Shown piece after piece: positions 11,456-26,100 of a stretch of 64,000 bases of DNA. Origin of the DNA: Lottia gigantea (Eukaryota; Mollusca; Gastropoda; Lottiidae); contig NW_008708943.1 in NCBI RefSeq assembly GCF_000327385.1, forward strand, positions 1,924,407 through 1,988,406. Direction: 5' to 3'. Every line of letters starts with the position of its first letter. The stretch's first letter is position 1. Below the pieces are notes generated by a model. The model did not search any database, was not told the DNA's origin, and saw only the letters and a list, made by a program, of their open reading frames with translations. The translations under genes and the position numbers were made by a program.

Positions 11456-14109
11456 AAGTTAGATTGATCCGACAAATTTGACTCTACCCGTTTCTCAGGC
11501 GTGATATATACGTTTGGGATATCGGTACAAAACGATTTCCTATCAGCACATCACGTCTAGGGACGAGTATATTGCCAGATTTATCGGGCTAGATTTCGAT
11601 ATGCCCTGGGAACATAATCTGTACTTTCATGTCAGCTATGACTTAAAAATATGAATTTTTTTGTACTTATATTTTTGTTTTGTTTATGATTGCCATTTCC
11701 TTGATAAGCCTACCACTTCTCATTTATAATTTGTTGTTATATAAATGAAAAATGATTAAATGATTAAAAAACTTTCATGTCACTGTTGATAGACCCAAAT
11801 TTCACTACATGCATGTTCAGAAATTAAATTACACCATATGTATGTTGTATGTATTTACCTTACATAAACCGGCATGCCTATTATAAGCAAATAGTGTTGC
11901 TGTAATATATTGCAATGGCAACAAGATCGGGCAATATTGACCTTGTTATTGAAATGGTATAATTAATATATACCTCTATAATGTACATCACCCACCACTG
12001 TATTAGAAATACTGTAATTAGGACATCTAATATAACTCATGACCAAAACTCCATGACTCCAGTAATTCTAATTCTATGTATATCTAACGCAGAACAATGA
12101 TATTTGCGCACATCCGAATTCAAATCAAAACATCAACACTGGAACACCAGCAGTCAATTTTATGTTAGGGTTGAATAAATAGTAATAGAACCCTATAAGC
12201 CAAACCTGATGCTGCAAACTTCAATGAACTCGAAAGATCATTTGACCAAGGACCAAAAAGATTCTCTTGGACTTAAGTTGTCATCCTTCTGAAAAATGTC
12301 TGTTTCTTTTTGACTTTTTAAGCATCACCATATATCACTGTACATGTTTATGCTTTACATCGAAGACGGATGTGCACACTTCTTTTCCCGTATTTTTAAT
12401 TTGAAAAGCAATATAGCAAAGTTTAGATAATTTGGCCTATTCCTTAATAAGAAGTTAGAAAGAGATGCGTTCATAACAACTATTTATAAGTTATTAATTA
12501 TTTATAGGTTTGTCATTAAGGTGCGGATCGATTTGTCCTGTATATTACAATACAATACAATGATTGTTGAAGGCCAAGAAAAATATTTACCAAATTTAAC
12601 TGATGATTTTAACAATAAAACATCAAATGTCATCACGTACTAATTATTTTAATAGATTTGGGATACGTACACTAAAGGACGGTGTCAAACAGGGGAAACC
12701 GGGGAATAGTTCCCGACATCTTACTGTGGTCAAAGAAACCAGCTACGTTCAAATGTTCCATGTCCCTTTCCCTTATCCAGTGATCAGAGTATTCAAATTG
12801 ACACAGAAGATATTTTTCATCTTCCCTTAATCAGACAGAGCTATCCTTTTAGTCCCCCTCCGTTGATCGCTGGCCTCATCGGGCTTCGGGCCTCGCCTCG
12901 TAGTAGTCATCTCTCAATTTCCCCCCCCCCCCCCTCCCCCAAACCCCATTTCGAAATACGCCCTGACCAATATTTGATATAGTGCTCTGGTAGGATCGAA
13001 GGTAATTTTATATTACCACTATACATGTAGGACTATAAAACTCGCCTATACATATTGCGTAATGAAACGTGTTTGCTGAAATATATCCTTTATTTGTTGC
13101 TTTTGTATAACTGAATATAAAAAATGAAGTCATTCTATTGATAATTATGAATGGCAAGACAACATAGCCCATCCTAAATTTAGGCCCTGTTGTCACTTAT
13201 GAAAGTCCTAAGTTCACAAGGAAAACACTAAATATAAGTCCAGTTTAAACCAATTTAAAGTGGTTGATTTTGTGGGAAGGCTCAAATATCTTACCTTCAA
13301 CTCAAGAATATATGCCGACACCCCCACCCCTGAAAAAAGGGAGAAAAAAATGTCCTGTTTACTAGCTTTTAAGGAGGTAGGCCTATTATAGTGGTCTATA
13401 GGTTTAAGTATTGAGTTGAGAGTTAAAAAAAATGCTTTAGTATTGCTATCAAACATTTATACGGCTTTTAAAACCACTTCTACAAATCAATGCTGAAATA
13501 TTTCCTAATTTCTAATATCAAAATGGCCCTTTTGCCCTTAAGGTAGCCTCGAACCCCGCCATAATATATACCTGTGACACCAGAAAAGGTTAGCGCTAGG
13601 GAATTCCACAGTTTCCAATCCCTAATCGTCCCAATGTAGGTCACTTATCGAATGGAAAATATTACTAAATTATGATTTAATATAATTTATTATTGCGCTT
13701 TTCTTAAACCATCTTAAGACCGGCACTTGTATTTAACGTGTGAAATAATGCGCACGTTTTGATTAGTTAATTCTAAACCGTTATATTATTCAACCAATAA
13801 AAAGAAGGAAATTACTCATTATGTCATGCGCACTTACAATACATATTTATTAATGAACTAGTCGAGGTCGATTGGTCTTGACTGTAATAATTTTTTCAAT
13901 AATTTCCCAGTGAAGTATTAGGACTGGTTGTTAGAAGCTAAATAAAAAAAAGTGTTTCACGCACTGAACACGAGTGAAGTTATCGACTATTTCTACTATA
14001 ATTCAACGTGTTTCGACTCAGTTCATATTTACTACTGATATCACCTAGTCATAGACAGAGAGCTGAGCGCCGGTTTTTCATACTCTTGTAGTATCAAAAA
14101 CCAATTCCA

Positions 14110-17100
14110 ATGACGAAAAGGACCCCCAGGAACAATGAAGCGGAGGAAACGTTGACGCCTGATTTGTTTGATCTTGTGGATGGAATTGATGAAGGGTTCG
14201 TCGAAGAAAAGGTAAGGAATATTTCTTCATTTTCTCATTAAAGCAAAATGACCCGTCTGGGTTTTAATTTTGCTTATGATCTTCCATCTTTTACTCTCCC
14301 AGGAGGCTTCCACCAAAAATGGCCACGTCGTCTGCAAAGGGCTGCTTGGAAAAGACTCGAAGCTGGAGATTGATATTGAAATGGGGAAAGTTACGGAAGA
14401 AAAAGATGAGGGATTTTCATCTCTGGGTGCCAGTTTAACAGACGTGGAAGCAACGCCTGCAAAGAATTCTGATGTTTTTGTGGAAGCAGACGACATCGGA
14501 TCTTTGCCGCCTGAAATTGGTGCGTAGTTTACTCTTGAAAATATCAATATGTTGTGTGGTTGTTAGATTTTGTTGTAAATTTCTGTAAAATTTTAAAATT
14601 TTCGTCCGAAATATTTGCAACATCCTCTATTGCCGTCTATCTTCACTCAACAACCAACAACGTGCTTTCATTGTAACTGCCACGCGCCCTAGTTCAATCT
14701 CCGCACTTTAACATCTGTTTCCTCTGTTGGTTGTTAGAAAAATTGCGCGCTTCATCGAGTATCTATTAAAATTGTACCGAGTATTGATTTCCATACTTTT
14801 AAATGAGACCAGACATGAACACGTGAGATTTTATGGGCTCTTCACATTATATTAATATTTGGCAATCAGAAAACGCACCAAAACCCCGTGTCCTTTGAAG
14901 GACACATGAAAATATTGGCCCTATTCATGATATATAGTTAATATTCCTACATGGCGGATGAAAATTGTATCATCATAGTAATCTGGTAATTATTTGACAT
15001 AACCGAAAAAGGAAAATGAATTTCTAACGAAAAAGGATTTAAAATAAATTCTGAGGCGGATGCGAACATGTTCTAATATATGACGTCGCCAGCAATATAA
15101 TGAATACGATATTATAGTTGCTACAAGTACAAATAAAGAAGTAGGCCTAATGACAATTTGAAAAAATGGGGTCAATGTTCTCGAAAAATATTCCTGTCTG
15201 ATCAACTGAATAGTGGTTCAACAACCCACTGCTCGACTTGTAATGTATTATCACTCGCCCCAGTCTACTTCAGTCATTTGGCGCTAAAATTAGACTGTAG
15301 TACTATTGTTCTTGCACGAGTATCATGTTACAGAATGGACTGATTTGGCATTCTCTGATATTTCTAACGGTTGATTTTGACTTGCATGTGCTATTAACGG
15401 CACCATATTTCATGTTCAGAACATGTGCCTGTCAACTTATGGCTGCCAATACATGTACATACTACCGTTACCGGTATTGGTATCATTTTCATGTACATAT
15501 TCCTTGTGATAAAACTTTTAGATTTTGTTTTTGATCTCAAATTTGCATCTTAAGATGGCCTTTCCATGGAAATTTTTATACTACAAATAAAAAAGCGGTA
15601 TTACTCTTCACCACATTGTTTTACTCCATACTACAATTTAAAACAATGTTTTAATTTATACTATAATATAAAACAACATTTTACTCTATACCAGATATAA
15701 AACAATGTTTACTTTATATCACAATTTAATGTAATCTTCAAGTAAGACTTCAATGTAAAAAAAAAAGGTATTAGTTTATACTCTGTAATAAAATTTATTA
15801 CAATGTTTTACTCTATACCACTTCAGTTTATAACAATGATTTACTCTATACTTCAGTTTATAACAATGATTTACTCTATACTGAAATTTAGAGGAAACCT
15901 AAAGTAATACTTAAATTAAGAAACAGAGTTTTACTCTATACTTCAATTCAAAACAATGTTTTACTTTAAACTACAATTTAAAACAATGTTTTACTTTATA
16001 CTACAATTCAAAACAATGTTTTACTGTATACTACCATTCAAAACAATCTTTCACTTTATACTACAATCCAAAACAATGTTTTACTCTATACCATAATAAA
16101 AGGCAATGTTTTACTCTGTAACAACAATTCAAAACAATGCTTTACTCTATACTACAATTCAAAACAATGCTTTACTCTATACTACAATTCAAAACAATGC
16201 TTTACTTTATACCACAATATAAAACAATGTTTTACTCTATACTTCAGTTTAAAAAAATGTTTTACTCCATACCACAATTCAAAACAATGTTTTACTTTGT
16301 GCTAAAATTCAAATCAGTGTTTAACTCTATACTTCAATTCAAAACAATGTTTGAGTCCATACTAAAAACAATTTTTTAATCCAAATTACATCATTTAATA
16401 TTTAATTTTGATTCATTATACTAATGGCAACCACACTTTCACAAAAATTGTCTGAGCTTTGACGACTTCCTTATTTCTCACTGTAGTGAAACTAACTTCA
16501 TATTGGCCATGAGGAAATAACCTTTATTGTACCCATTTTATAGTTTTATTTTCATCAAGGTAATTTATTGACTAACTTTGTTGCAATGAAAATGTGATGA
16601 CTGATATTTACTAATGACTCACTATGAATATAGCAGGAAATAGGTATTTAGTAATATTGATGTTTACATTGCTTTGTTATCAGTGACAGTTCTTAAAGGG
16701 AGGGGGAGGGGTGTAGATTTATGCCCTTTATTTTCAAAAAGTTTTCTCCCTGACCCCCTTCAGAATATATTCAAATAAAAATTCCTGTACTTATCAACAA
16801 CCACTTTCTAAATATTCTGATCATATTAATCATCCCTTGACACAAAAATATACAATCTCGATGCGAGTGTAGATTTTTTTTTGTATTTGATAAAAAACAC
16901 TTATTCTTTAGTCTTTTTTTTAAAAAAATAATTAAAGGTAGAAAGCCATAACATCTGTTCTTCATAAAAAGGTAAATTTTCACCAGAATCAATAGCCCTG
17001 AAAAGTTTGAAGTAAATTAAAAGAAATTGAATTGTTAATATTCTGGACAAATCTATTTTACTATAATTTTTATTGTTAACAAGACAAAAGATCTATATTT

Positions 17101-20100
17101 TAAGTAGGCTAATATGTACATGCTACAGATTATATTTTGAAATTGTGCCAAAAATGTGAAAAATATATTTGTTATTTGGAAATAAGATTTTGTTTGCTTG
17201 ATATTTTGTTAATCCTTTCTTAAAAAAATATGGGATTGTTCTATCCTGTTATTTTAAATAGAATGTTGGGTATCTATAAATAGCCTTGTGTGGTTATGCT
17301 GTTACTATGGTTCCCAATAATCAATACAATTCTCCTGATAACACAGTTTCTTCTAGTCTTTGAGTCTGGGATTTATTTTTAACAGTGCAATGTTACAGTT
17401 CCTTTCTTAATTTGAAGTTTTGCAGCTATTCAGGCAGAAAATCTCATCTAAAATAGTCTGTTGCCATTTTGATGGGTTGTTCTGAGTTTCAGCCCACACA
17501 TTGTAGCTGGAACTAAAAATACAATTGTTGATTGCACCAGAATCCCTCCAAGGCCTTGCTAATAATAAAAGAAATATGTTGTTTCAAAATTTAAAAAAAT
17601 GTCTGTTACTGTTCAAATATAAAAACGAATTCTAGTATTTGCTATGAATTTACACAAATTTGTGTTGATCTATCTCAAATTTTTATGAAATTTGGTCAAA
17701 TTGTAAGTTTTATAAATTGTACTAGATTACTGATATAAATATCAATATATTTTGTAGTCATTAATCACTGGGGAGAACTAGTCGTAAATATTGAATTGTT
17801 ATTGACTAGGTCTTCAATGAAAGATTACTACTAACTTCATTCACATAATCTAACGTAAACTTGTCAGCCACACTTAAATCAGCCGGATCAGACTGGTTCC
17901 AAGGTGGAATATTCTGGTTTTAGGATATTTTTATTTCAGTCATCTATATTTTATTACATTGGTGTAAACGTTTCTAAATGGTGGCTGGAAATATAGATTT
18001 TTGCACATTAGCCGCATTAACATGCAGTTATTACCCATGATGTCATAACATTGGTAACAACTGTATATTAGACATCAATAATGCTCTCAAATTAACATAG
18101 TCTATATTGGTGTGGATTGTCTTTCTTGATTTGCAGTGCAGTTGCAATCAATTGTTAATTCTGAAAAGTGTCATGGATAGCTGAAATTGATCTCTATCAG
18201 CTATCAGTAATGTGGCTATACAGTTAGCTGAAATTGAGCTCTTACAGCTAATAAAGCAAATATGTAGATGAAAGTGTCCCTTTAATTTCATATTGATTTG
18301 ATATTTGAATGAATGTGACACTAATTTCATTTTCAAACAGCCATTACAGTCTGTAAGCATTACATATATTATGTTTAGTGATGCAAGTATAAATATGTTA
18401 GTTAATTATAGTGTTATCTATTATGACACATAGCAAGAACACTGAATATCATTCTATTGTTGAAGACTTAATAAAACAAACCCATATATTTCTATTATGT
18501 AGGCATTGTCCCTTAGATTACAATCTTCTTATACATTTAAGATTGTGGTCTGATTTTTGGGCTACACAAGGAGGCTCATATGACTTGAACATGATATTTA
18601 GAGGCCAAAATTCTTCTAATATTTCATTTTGACATTTACATGACTTAGCTGCCTGCATTCCCCTTTTGAATGACATGTATCTGTATGATATTATGGGAAA
18701 ATCCCAACATTTAAAAAGAAAAAAGCAAATAAAGTTGAAAGACTAAAGTTCACAAGGTCCATTCTACATGCAAGTCATTTATCCAACAATTTGAAAATGT
18801 ATTTTCCTGCATATTCCCATACCCTTTTACAACTGTGTAAAATAGAAATGATGACTTAGCCAAGTGCATTTAAGTGCTTGTCATGTTGGATGTTTTGAGG
18901 ACAAGTTTTAAAACTAATCAGTTTGCCAGGCGTTGTAAAATATACTTTAAAACCTGAAGCACCTGGCCTATTCCTAGAGCAATTAGTAATTCTTTACCTC
19001 ACTTCTGTCAGCTATAAACCTATCCACATAGTTTTTATCCTATATTTTTTATGTCTTCTGTCTACAAGTAGGTGTGTAACCTTGTTTAATCACATAACTA
19101 TAAATTTTCTAAAAAATAAATGGCTGTCCAACAAATGTAACAAATGATATCATCTTAGAACAATGCACTAGTCAGCATAATCTTTTTACTGACTGACACC
19201 TTACTGTTGTTAGATGTGCTGTCTTGAAGGGATAGATGCAGAATTTTGGGGGTTGATTTTAATCTTGAATAAATAATAATAGTCTTCAGAAGTACTTGTA
19301 ATGGACAAAAATTGCATAATTCCTTTTCTTCCTTTTCTATATATGTCTTTTCTGTATATCACAGAGTATATTAAAATGACGAGTCATCATTTTAACATTC
19401 AAATGTGGATAACTCTGGAGACACATGGATTTGAAGACTTAAATTCTACAGTGAGCTGTGAACACTATTACTGATTGGCTTAGCTACAATATTACTGTTT
19501 CTGAGATTAAAGTATGATATGTCCAAAAATATGGCGCACCTGTCCCTTTATCAAATACAAATTCCACCATTTTGGGAATAAGGTTCTCATTATTTCCCTG
19601 AACACCTCAAATTTAACCTCTCTAAAATCTTGAGAACAACTTTTGACTCATATCTGACTAAATTCCTGTTACTGACTGAGACTTAGATACAATTGGTAAC
19701 AAAAATGGTGCATCTATCCCTTTAGAATCTCAAAAACAGAAATTTTTTGGATAAGCTATTCAGTAATAGTGTTCACAGCCCAATGTCAAAATTTTTGCCT
19801 TCAAATCCATAGGTGTCCAGAGATAACCGCGTTTGAAAGTTAAAGAGTCAACGCGTCTTTTCTTGACACTAACCTTATATAGAAAGACATATAGAAAAAG
19901 AAGGTTGAATTCTTCTTAGTTTGAGCTATATTTGAAGAAATTATGCGTTTAAATATTAAATATAGACAAAATATTCTGTATTTAAATCAAATGACAAAAT
20001 ATTTAAATAGTGAAAATTTACATACTTTACTTTAAAATAAATCAATTTTGATTATATTCAGAATAAATAGAATTTATTTTGTAACGTGTTGAGTGTTGAT

Positions 20101-23100
20101 CATACGACCTGTTGGGGATACAGACCACAAAAAGTTACATTAAAAAATACCATAATACAACTAAATTGAACCAGGGCCTTAATAGCTACAATGTAGCTTT
20201 GGGTATGTAAACAAAGGTACAAGTTTGATCATTTGATGGCTTTCATGTAACTTGTCAAGTATCAATAGGTTAAGGGTGTCCTTTCAAGGTCATTCATATT
20301 ATACTGCCTCAAGGTCATTGAAACAGGATACTATGCAACATTGAAGCCAATACAGACAGCACTTGTCTTGGAAGAAATTAACAAACATGTACCTTTCTTT
20401 GGTCTAATTATCAACACAAGGGCCTTTTTGTTTCAGTTGACTGATGAAATGAAGGTCATTTAAATGAAAACTAAACAATAGTCTATTTTTGACACTGCTC
20501 AAAGTTTGCAGAAAATTCTAGACATTTAATTGACCCACACACTAAAGACCAATAGTAACCTCTGAGACATACATGGAAGTTAAAACCAAAGGAATAATGA
20601 TGCTTACCACAAAACAAACCTAAAAATCCAAAATCCATTGGCAATATATTGATAGCTAATGAACTTTTTGTATGAGGAAGTCTATCAATCAAAAATTAGG
20701 AAGTGAAAAGTGGTGGAAGAGTATGCATACCCCGTCTGATATCACACCCACCATTCCTGCCCAAAATGCAAGGTAAAAGCAAAACCAAGTGTTATTTAAA
20801 ATTATAAAAACAATGAAAATATTCTGTAATTGAATTAAAAAAGACAAAATATTCTGTAATTGAATTAAAAAAAGACAAAATATTCTGTTATTATATTAAA
20901 TAAAGACAAAATATTCTGTTATTAAATTAAATAAAGCCAAAATATTCTGTTATTATATTAAATAAAGACAAAATATTCTGTTATTAAATTAAATAAAGCC
21001 AAAATATTCTGTTATTATATTAAATATATACAAAATATTCTGTAATTGAATTAAAAAAAGACAAAATATTCTGTTATTATATTAAATAAAGACAAAATAT
21101 TCTGTTATTAAATTAAATAAAGACAAAATATTCTGTAATTGGATAAAATAAAGACAAAATATTCTGTTATTATATTAAATAAAGACAAAATATTCTGTTA
21201 TTATATTAAATAAAGACAAAATATTCTGTTATTATATTAAATAAAGACAAAATATTCTGTTATTAAATTAAATAAAGCCAAAATATTCTGTTATTATATT
21301 AAATAAAGACAAAATATTCTGTAATTGGATAAAATAAAGACAAAATATTCAGTATTCATATAATTATGGACACATGTCCGCATATACATAATTCAGTTTG
21401 AAACATGTTCATCATTTATTAACTTCATCCTAGCTGCTAGTATGACTAATGGGAATATGAAGATATTTTTAAAAATAGCTGATTTTAGTCAGAAAGAAGG
21501 TGATAATTTCAGTTTTAAACATTATATTATCAAAATGTGGGATATAGTTATGAATAAGTTGATGCATATGATGAAGGATGTATTTGTCTATTTCTAAAAT
21601 ACACATCATCACTAAAAACTGCATTTTAAACAAAATGGTACATTGTTGTAAGCTTACATTGTATTAATTTCTTTATAACATTATAATCTGGAGCTGCCAA
21701 ATTATGCTTTCATTTATAAAAGCAACTTAAGGGATGTTGGGAATATTTCGATTGATCAGGTATAGTCATGCAACACTAATTTTGAAAATCTAGGTGTTAT
21801 TCAAAATAAAATAAAAAGTCTGCCTTTAGGACATGTTAGTAGTAATGGACTGAATAATTCTAGCTTTTTCTGTTTCGATTTATTCTGTCGAAAATGGACT
21901 ATTCAAGTTTATGTTTGGAATTGAACCTTGATACAAATATGTTTGCTTGTCTATATATAACTCTATGTAAAATATATGTTAATCCTTCTAATCTGACATT
22001 ATGTTGCAGGTTTTGACATTTCGTTGACAAAAAATAAATCCAACTTTTGCTTTCTGATTTCAGGGGTGAAAAAAGGGCGAAGAATTTTACTGACATTAGG
22101 CAAATTGATCCTTGTCTTTGTTCTGTTGTATTTTTTTATCTGTTCCCTGGATTTCCTCAGTTCAGCCTTTAGATTGGTGGCTGGCAAAACAGCAGGTAAG
22201 TTTTTAAATAAACGTTACTTTAATATCAATTTTTTTTTATTTCATAATTTCATTAAATACACTCATTTGATAAGGTGCCGTGGGTTATAATTCTCCTTAA
22301 GGTAAGAACAACTTTGATGCCTGAGCCTGTGATTCCAAGCGTCGACTTTCATCTGCTGCCCCTGCCTGCCTTGACTTCTGAATTGTGTAAATATTTTTTT
22401 TTAATATAAAAGGTTCGGTGACCATGTTATTGATGAGCATCATAAGTGATAAGCGTGTCTACATCCACCCACTTTGTGACAGCTTTGTTTGTGCAATCGA
22501 TATTTGTTCCAGATGAAATCTATTCTCAACAATAGATACTTTCTAAGGGATGATAATTTGTGACAAAATGGTTTTGTTGTTGCTTTCAACACATAATATA
22601 AATTCCACAAAAGTTATTCACAGATATTGATGGCATGTTCAATAATACTTGCTACATCACAATAGTCTATTGATGTTTGACATAACGTTTATGTTGATGT
22701 TTCAATCTGAAATACTTCTACAAAAGTTAGTTACTGATATCGGTGGCATGTTCAATAAATACTTGCTACATCACAATGGTGTATTGATGCTTTCAACCAA
22801 TTCCACAATTTGTTGGCATTAAATAATGCTAGCTACCAGACCATGGCGTATTCATTTTTATGTAATTAAAAAGATCGTTGATTATTTGCTGAAATTTGAA
22901 CTTAGCTTTGAGTCTGGCAAAAAGAGCCAACCTGACATTCCTGAATCAAAATGATTTATATTTTGATGTTATATTTTAGGAAATGTGTTTGCTGACAGTG
23001 AGTTATTAATGAATCCTATTAGTGGATTAATGATTGGTGTCCTAGCAACAGTTTTACTTCAGTCTTCTTCAACCTCTACATCTATTATAATTACCATGGT

Positions 23101-26100
23101 GTCTGCTAACAGTAAGTATATTAGGGGTTGGTTTTGGGTGAGAGGGAGGGGTCAAACTTGTTATAAATTTATATATGGTTTATGACTTCAGTCATTCTTC
23201 CCTCCAATTAATAGCAATGCAAGATGTTTCACTCAATTTCAATGAAGTCTTGATGGTGATAAATGGTGATAAATAAAGAAATTTTCCTTCTTAATAAACA
23301 TCTAATGATCAATGGGTGTACTGACTCCAAATATTCAGTTGCTTAGAGGAGAGGAATGGTGGAGGTTAAAATTCGATCTCCCATGTCATATCACCTGAAA
23401 TACAAGTTTTGCCCCAAACATTTCTGACAGCTGTCTGCAAACACTATCTTCTATGCCAACGGTTTGATATAGAAATAATGTGAAGATTAAATGGTGCAAA
23501 TTTTAATATTAATCAAAATTAAGATGAATGGCAAAATGTACAAAATACAGTGACAAAAAACTCACAAATAAAACCTTCAATAAGGTATAGAACTGTACTA
23601 TAATAACTAAATCTAAATAACCAACTAACAGCCCAAAGGCAATCATTAACCAATTTCCACAGAACTAGAGAAGTGGGTCTCTGCAGGTCAATAGAACCTG
23701 TTACATTTACTATTTATCATAGACCAGAAACCAGAAAACATCTCCAGGGTATTGGTATCATATAAATATCATGAGCTATGTGAACTCTCTGATCCTAAAG
23801 CCATGTTGCCTTTAACCCTTGTTGATGTACATTATTAAAGAGTTATTGAGTAGCTATACGTATATATCAAAGGAGTTAATGTGAATAATCAAGTCTTTAG
23901 GAGAGATCAAATTTCAGGAACTGTTTATACTGCAGAATCAAATAATTATAATATTGATAAATGAAGTAGAAATTTAAAAAAAAAATCTGAAAAGGCCTGT
24001 GATATCAAATTTTGAAGAAGTTACTCATCTATAGAAACATTGGTGCAGGTAAAGTAAAGGTTAGAGCATTCAGTGTTTTAAGATTTAATATTCAACAGAA
24101 TCAAAAGCTTAGGTCACTGGAAGAGAATTTAGATATTACATAAAGCAAGAAAATAAATAAATAAATCAAGATTAACGAAAACTTAATTTCCACTGCAGTA
24201 ATTTCTAATAGATAAGACCGTCTGAGATAAGGAAGTTTCCAGTCAAACTTGGGAAATAAATGGGCGAGAAGATCTGGCTACAAGCCAAGTAATTACTACA
24301 TTGGGATTAAATCAGGATAGAATTGACAGGTCTCTATAAATATCATCAGTTTATTTTTGCCAGGATTTGAAACCTAAGATAAGTCTGAAATTTTAATTTA
24401 GAAAGAATTCTTATAAATGTTGAAAATTGTCAACAAAAGAAGCTTAACTTAAACTTATATTGTTTAAATAGAAAGTTTTAAATGACAGTGTAGCCTTATG
24501 ATAGTCTAACATTTGCTGATGTTACTAAAAAAAATCTCGTAGCGTTGATCTTTCCTGAATTATTTTTATCTAGAAATAGAAAGCTAGAAATAACAAGGAA
24601 AGATGACTTATTTAAGGTCACCAGACTGTACAATGCAGCCGGTGAAATACAATTTAAAATGCAATGAATTACAAGTTTGCTGACATTCCAAGATAACAAA
24701 TCTCAATAACATATTGACAGTAGAGGGGTAATATCTCAGGAGAAGGGTAATATAGGCCAAAGTCTTTTCCCCAATCCCTTTCATTTTTAAAAGAATAAAT
24801 TTATTGTTTACAGGAAAAAAAAAAAAAAAAAACTGTGACAGATGGTTGAGCTCAATTTTTAAAATGTGTAATTTGTGTATATTTCAGTTATTGATGTCCA
24901 ACCAGCCATACCAATAATCATGGGTGCCAATATTGGAACCACTGTAACCAATACCATTGTTTCCATGGCTCATTCTGGAGATAAGGAAGAATTCCGTAGA
25001 GCATTTTCAGGTGCCACAGTTCATGATGTGTTTAACTGGTTAACTGTACTAGTTCTTCTTCCATTAGAAGTAACTACAGGTACGCTCATGCTTTTCAAAG
25101 CACCTCTTTAATATCTTTTTATAAGGATCATGGTTCGCTATTTTTGGGGTGGATTTTGGTCTTATTAATATGTAAAATATTTCCTGTTTCTGATATTAAG
25201 GTACAAACCAATGATGAACCTGTCTCATTAATAAAAATCCTGTGATTGGTAGTTGGTGACAAAACTAAGCAAAGTGAACAAACTATCTAAACAGGATTGA
25301 GAATTTCAGTAGTCTCTTTAAACTTGGTGAAAAAAATAAATTGTACATAACTTGATTTTATTAAGAAGGAAACTTCAACACAAGATCATTACCTTAGAGT
25401 TCAAAATTCAACAGAATATGACCTCGAACATTTTAATGTTGCAATCATACATATCTGGCAAATACACTTTGAACTGTAAATATTATTTGTCTTATTACCA
25501 GGTTGTCTTTACCAACTGACCAAGAAGATTGTGGACAACTGGAATTTTGAAACATTCAAAGGTGGTAAAAAAGATTTATTAAAAACCATCACCAAACCTT
25601 TAACCAAATTAGTTGTACAGGTAATTTATTTTTATCAAAAATATTTTTCATAACAAAATATCTGGGGAAAGAGAAATACATCAGGGTTGAGATATGCCAC
25701 CAGATCAAGTCTCAAAACACAAGAGAGTGGCATCACAAAATATTTAGACCACCACCCCCCCCACCCCCCCTTCCAGTACCTATTGACCAACCCGCAATGA
25801 TGCACCATAACAGCACATTTCCCATATGAAAAATCCTGTAATATTTGTGCCTAATAGGTTATTTATATATGAACCTACTTTGTCCTGTCAAGAATGATCT
25901 TGTAAGATGTATTTTGGTCAAAAATATCTGAAAGAGCATATTATGTTTTTATAGTGTTTAATTAATAAAATAATCCTCAAAAAAAAAAAAAGAATTGAAT
26001 TTATTTGTATTAAATCATCAAATTTGTTTGATATTTAAAATTAATTTATTTGAGAAAAAATTGGCTAGACTTTGTAAATATTTTTTTTAAACTTTTGTCT

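Larger units (their letters stand above)
4546..14109. other. Intergenic region between SETD3 and SLC34A
   Basis: I see no conserved gene here. Open frames are short and lack splice context or a recognisable family. The region holds the hAT-type MITE (5431-5606), two 'CCCAGCTG' repeats, the 366-bp direct repeat pair (7111-7476 and 9351-9716), one 'tttaYgtcct' repeat (11388-11455), and a poly-C tract near 12919-12940. The last few hundred bases should contain the SLC34A promoter and 5' UTR, but no core element could be fixed. Confidence 0.6.
14520..22063 (+). other. SLC34A intron 2 (about 7.5 kb)
   Basis: The donor follows the codons for PPEI and the acceptor precedes VKKGRR. The intron contains no recognisable gene. 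It holds a 30-bp minisatellite (15605-16375), an inverted repeat pair (19229-19975), a copy of the AGCTAATGAACTTTT repeat (20650-20745) and a 31-bp AT-rich minisatellite (20812-21352). Confidence 0.8.

Noticed and set aside
12600-12830. Open frame of 75 codons near 12.6-12.8 kb
   Set aside because: No family, no splice signals, and normal length for chance in this composition.
16137-16379. Repetitive 80-residue protein
   Set aside because: Translation of a 30-bp minisatellite in an intron; the frame is open only because the period is a multiple of three.
20812-21352. CRISPR-like array of direct repeats
   Set aside because: The units are contiguous without unique spacers, and the DNA is from an intron-bearing animal genome; it is a minisatellite.
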